Assembly: GCF_000758625.1 (NCBI RefSeq)
Contig: NZ_CP009283.1
Location: forward strand, 3,359,501 to 3,423,500
Direction: 5' to 3'
DNA from: Paenibacillus sp. FSL R7-0273
Lineage (GTDB): Bacteria; Bacillota; Bacilli; Paenibacillales; Paenibacillaceae
DNA: 64,000 nt
Position 1 is the first letter of the stretch. Every line of letters starts with the position of its first letter. Position numbers and translations under genes: made by a program. Shown piece after piece: positions 61,788 to 64,000 of this stretch. The notes beneath the pieces were generated by a model. The model worked only from the letters and a program-made list of their open reading frames with translations. It made no database searches and was not told the origin of the DNA.

Positions 61788-62933
61788 GTGAGTACTTCAG
61801 CATCGCCCCGGCGCCAAGGCGCCCAGAAGAAGAAAGCTGTCAAAAAGAAACGCAGGAAAGTAAGCTTTCTGCGTAAACTGGCCAGAGGATTTATGTTCTG
61901 CCTGCTGCTGCTGACCATCGGAATGGGGTGGCTCTATTTTGCACCCTCAGCCCTAAACTTCCGCTATCTGATAGCAGATACTTTAATTACAACACAGCAC
62001 CGTTACATGGCTAAATATATTATCGGCGAGGAAGAACTGAAGAACAGGGTGGCTGAATATAACCAGCGCTTTATTCATATGGGGGACGAGGTAGATACCC
62101 ATACCATTACTGCTCCTGTGACTGAAGCTGCTGCTGAAGCTGCAGAGGTGAAGGATGAGAAGCCGCTGGTGGAGATTGAACAGGTTAGCGGATCGGGCTA
62201 TTCGGGTTATGTCATGACCGTCAACGATCCTACCAAAGTCCGTCTGGGCATTCCGGATAAAGCGGGCTCGGGTGAAAAGGTATCCAGTATGGTAGCTCGT
62301 ACGGGAGCCATTGCCGGAGTGAACGGCGGAGGCTTCGCAGATCCGGAATGGAAGGGCAACGGATTTAAGCCGATCGGGCTGGTGATTTCCCAGGGAAAGC
62401 TTTTTTATAACGGGCTTGGCGGAAAGACGTCCACACAGATTGTGGGGATCGACAAACAGGGCAAAATGATTGCCGGAAACTATTCGCTGGAAGAGCTGGG
62501 CAAGCTCGGAGTCCAGGAGGCTGTTTCGTTTCAGCCGCGGATTATCGTGAACGGTAAAGGGCTGATCAAAAATGCGGCCGAAGGCTGGGGCATCGCCCCG
62601 AGAACGGCCATGGGCCAGCGTGCTGACGGCGCGCTGCTGTTTGTGGTAATCGACGGCAGACAGCCGGGCTACAGCATCGGTGCCAATCTGTATGATGTCC
62701 AGCAGATTATGCTCAAGCATGGCGCAGTGATTGCGGCCAACCTGGACGGCGGCTCATCCACAGTGCTGGTGAAGGACAATGAGATCGTCAACAAACCGTC
62801 CTCGCAATACGGCGAACGCTATTTGCCGACAGCCTTTCTGGTGTTCGAGCATCCGGAGCAGGTGAAGATCGATAATATCTGGGAAGGGCTTGATCCCTCA
62901 CAGATCGATGCCGCTAAAAAACGGCCCCGGTAG
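61788..62933 (+). CDS. Phosphodiester glycosidase (NAGPA) family protein
   Basis: 381 residues. GTG start with AAGGAGGA upstream. Lys-rich N-tail, one helix (about 31-52), a linker, and a NAGPA domain from about 150: GAIAGVNGGGFADPEWKGNG, PRTAMGQRADGALLFVVIDG, VIAANLDGGSSTVLVKDNEI. Related enzymes cleave GlcNAc-1-phosphodiesters or trim teichoic-acid sugars outside the cell. Probably anchored and facing out. Confidence 0.9.
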   Translation: MSTSASPRRQGAQKKKAVKKKRRKVSFLRKLARGFMFCLLLLTIGMGWLYFAPSALNFRYLIADTLITTQHRYMAKYIIGEEELKNRVAEYNQRFIHMGDEVDTHTITAPVTEAAAEAAEVKDEKPLVEIEQVSGSGYSGYVMTVNDPTKVRLGIPDKAGSGEKVSSMVARTGAIAGVNGGGFADPEWKGNGFKPIGLVISQGKLFYNGLGGKTSTQIVGIDKQGKMIAGNYSLEELGKLGVQEAVSFQPRIIVNGKGLIKNAAEGWGIAPRTAMGQRADGALLFVVIDGRQPGYSIGANLYDVQQIMLKHGAVIAANLDGGSSTVLVKDNEIVNKPSSQYGERYLPTAFLVFEHPEQVKIDNIWEGLDPSQIDAAKKRPR

Positions 62934-63018
62934 ACACCGGACCTGAATTAAAGGTATTCTACTAGTTATAAGCCAGATACGCAGAGGGCAGCAGCCTTGG
63001 GTAAGAGGAGGAACAGGT

Positions 63019-63951
63019 TTGACATTGCAGCAGCTCCGCTATGCCATTGAAATTGCAAACAGCGGCTCGATGAACGAAGCGGCCAAACGGCTTTTTGTGT
63101 CGCAGCCCAGTCTATCCAATGCGATTAAAGAGCTGGAGAACGAGCTGGGCATTACTATTTTTGAACGGACTAACCGGGGAATCAGCATTTCAGCCGAAGG
63201 TGTAGAGTTTCTGGGCTATGCCCGGCAGATTATCGAGCAGACCGAGTTCATGGAGAACCGGTATACGGGGAAAAAGCGCAGTCCGGTTTATTTTTCCGTG
63301 TCCACCCAGCATTATGCCTTTGTTGTGGATGCCTTTGCGCACCTGATAAAGGAACGGAAGCTGGCCGAGTACAATTTCAGTCTGAGGGAAACACAAACCT
63401 TCGACATTATTGAAGACGTGCGCACGCTGCGCAGCGAGTTAGGCATTTTGTATATCAACGAGAGCAATTATAAGGTAATGAACAAGCTGTTCAGTGACGG
63501 AAACCTCAAATTTACGCCGCTGTTCAATACCAACCCGCATGTCTATGTAAGAGCTGCCCATCCGCTCGCTGCCAAAGAGACGATTGTGCTGGAGGATATT
63601 TTGCCGTTCCCGTATATTACCTTTGAGCAGGGGGACAACAATTCATTGCATTTCTCTGAGGAGATGCTCAGCTTCACCCAGATTGAGAAAAATATCAAAG
63701 TAACAGACCGCGCAACGCTTACGAACCTGCTGCTGGGCAGTGATTCTTATACCATCGGGACCGGTATTATGGCTTCCGACCTGAACGGTGATGGAATGGT
63801 GACGATCCCGTTTGAGAGCAATGAGGTTTTTACTGTCGGCTGGATTGCCCATAAGGACCGCAGGCCGAGTGAGATAATGTCCGCCTATATCGATCTGCTG
63901 AATGATCTGGTGGCCAGCAGTTATTTTGACATGAATCAATTCTTACTATAA
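63019..63951 (+). CDS. LysR-family regulator
   Basis: 310 residues. Winged helix GSMNEAAKRLFVSQPSLSNA, IKELENELGITIFERTNRG; sensor domain with VYFSVSTQHYAFVVDAF, ELGILYINESN, GSDSYTIGTGIM. TTG start at 63019 with AGGAGGAA upstream. Followed after 15 bases by another gene on the same strand, which may be its target. Confidence 0.9.
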   Translation: MTLQQLRYAIEIANSGSMNEAAKRLFVSQPSLSNAIKELENELGITIFERTNRGISISAEGVEFLGYARQIIEQTEFMENRYTGKKRSPVYFSVSTQHYAFVVDAFAHLIKERKLAEYNFSLRETQTFDIIEDVRTLRSELGILYINESNYKVMNKLFSDGNLKFTPLFNTNPHVYVRAAHPLAAKETIVLEDILPFPYITFEQGDNNSLHFSEEMLSFTQIEKNIKVTDRATLTNLLLGSDSYTIGTGIMASDLNGDGMVTIPFESNEVFTVGWIAHKDRRPSEIMSAYIDLLNDLVASSYFDMNQFLL

Positions 63952-63966
63952 CAGCAGGAGGGCACT

Positions 63967-64000
63967 ATGATCAGTCCAATTACCGGTACCGCCCGAAACG
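63967..64000 (+). CDS. Start of the next gene (partial)
   Basis: ATG at 63967 with AGGAGGG seven bases upstream. Only MISPITGTARN can be read. Product not known. Confidence 0.6.
   Translation, partial: MISPITGTARN

Noticed and set aside
1..64000. Prophage, insertion sequence or genomic island
   Set aside because: No integrase, transposase, phage structural gene, tRNA or attachment-site duplication is seen, and gene style is even throughout.

Overview
The window is a stretch of chromosome from a spore-forming, Gram-positive member of the Bacillota, most likely a Paenibacillus. The signs are a GerK-type germinant receptor operon, a DUF1657/DUF421 pair of the kind tied to spores, a T-box leader on thrS, HssRS-HrtBA, many AraC regulators beside sugar genes, GH42, GH3 and GH64 glycosidases, strong AGGAGG ribosome binding sites, and a moderately high GC content with frequent GTG/TTG starts. 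There is no rRNA, tRNA, insertion sequence, prophage or CRISPR array. These calls are by eye, without database searches.

Layout. 1-2.6 kb: partial AraC regulator divergent from a sugar isomerase and a Gfo/Idh oxidoreductase. 2.6-7.7 kb: DUF1657, DUF421 and the gerK-like A-C-B operon. 7.8-11.2 kb: MoxR, DUF58 and DUF4129 genes. 11.3-15.6 kb: azlCD, a GH42 beta-galactosidase and its divergent AraC regulator. 15.8-21.6 kb: a large secreted protein of unknown function with a MacAB-like ABC exporter. 21.7-24.8 kb: NagZ-like lipoprotein, ferritin and a manganese-type CDF exporter. 25.0-27.0 kb: NrtR-like, NADAR and truncated PARG genes, an ADP-ribose cluster with a frame break. 27.1-30.6 kb: hemerythrin, phosphoesterase, DUF3977, and a MarR gene plus an NmrA-like reductase gene that share a palindromic operator. 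30.7-34.6 kb: hssRS-hrtBA. 34.7-36.8 kb: LysR and YeiH. 36.9-42.3 kb: AraC, a structured repeat, and a four-gene oxidoreductase/isomerase operon. 42.4-49.4 kb: MsrA, GH64 glucanase, MaoC, GNAT with an unusual leader, a two-component system, a small membrane protein and a HAD phosphatase. 49.5-52.6 kb: T-box, thrS and GNAT. 52.8-59.6 kb: a three-gene MukBEF/Wadjet-like SMC operon with no JetD nuclease beside it. 59.6-64 kb: 51-bp tandem repeats, a double-TPM protein, a phosphodiester glycosidase, LysR and the start of another gene.

How the genes fit together. Two AraC-flanked sets of Gfo/Idh oxidoreductases and TIM-barrel isomerases, with GH42, GH64 and GH3 enzymes, suggest scavenging of plant and fungal polysaccharides. 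The germination operon and DUF1657/DUF421 pair belong to the spore. HssRS-HrtBA, ferritin, hemerythrin, MsrA and the CDF exporter deal with heme, metal and redox stress. The best leads for something new are the NrtR-NADAR-PARG cluster with its frame break, the nuclease-less SMC operon, the secreted-protein/ABC exporter operon, the GNAT leader with a 16-codon peptide, the shared MarR/NmrA palindromes, and two families of structured intergenic repeats.
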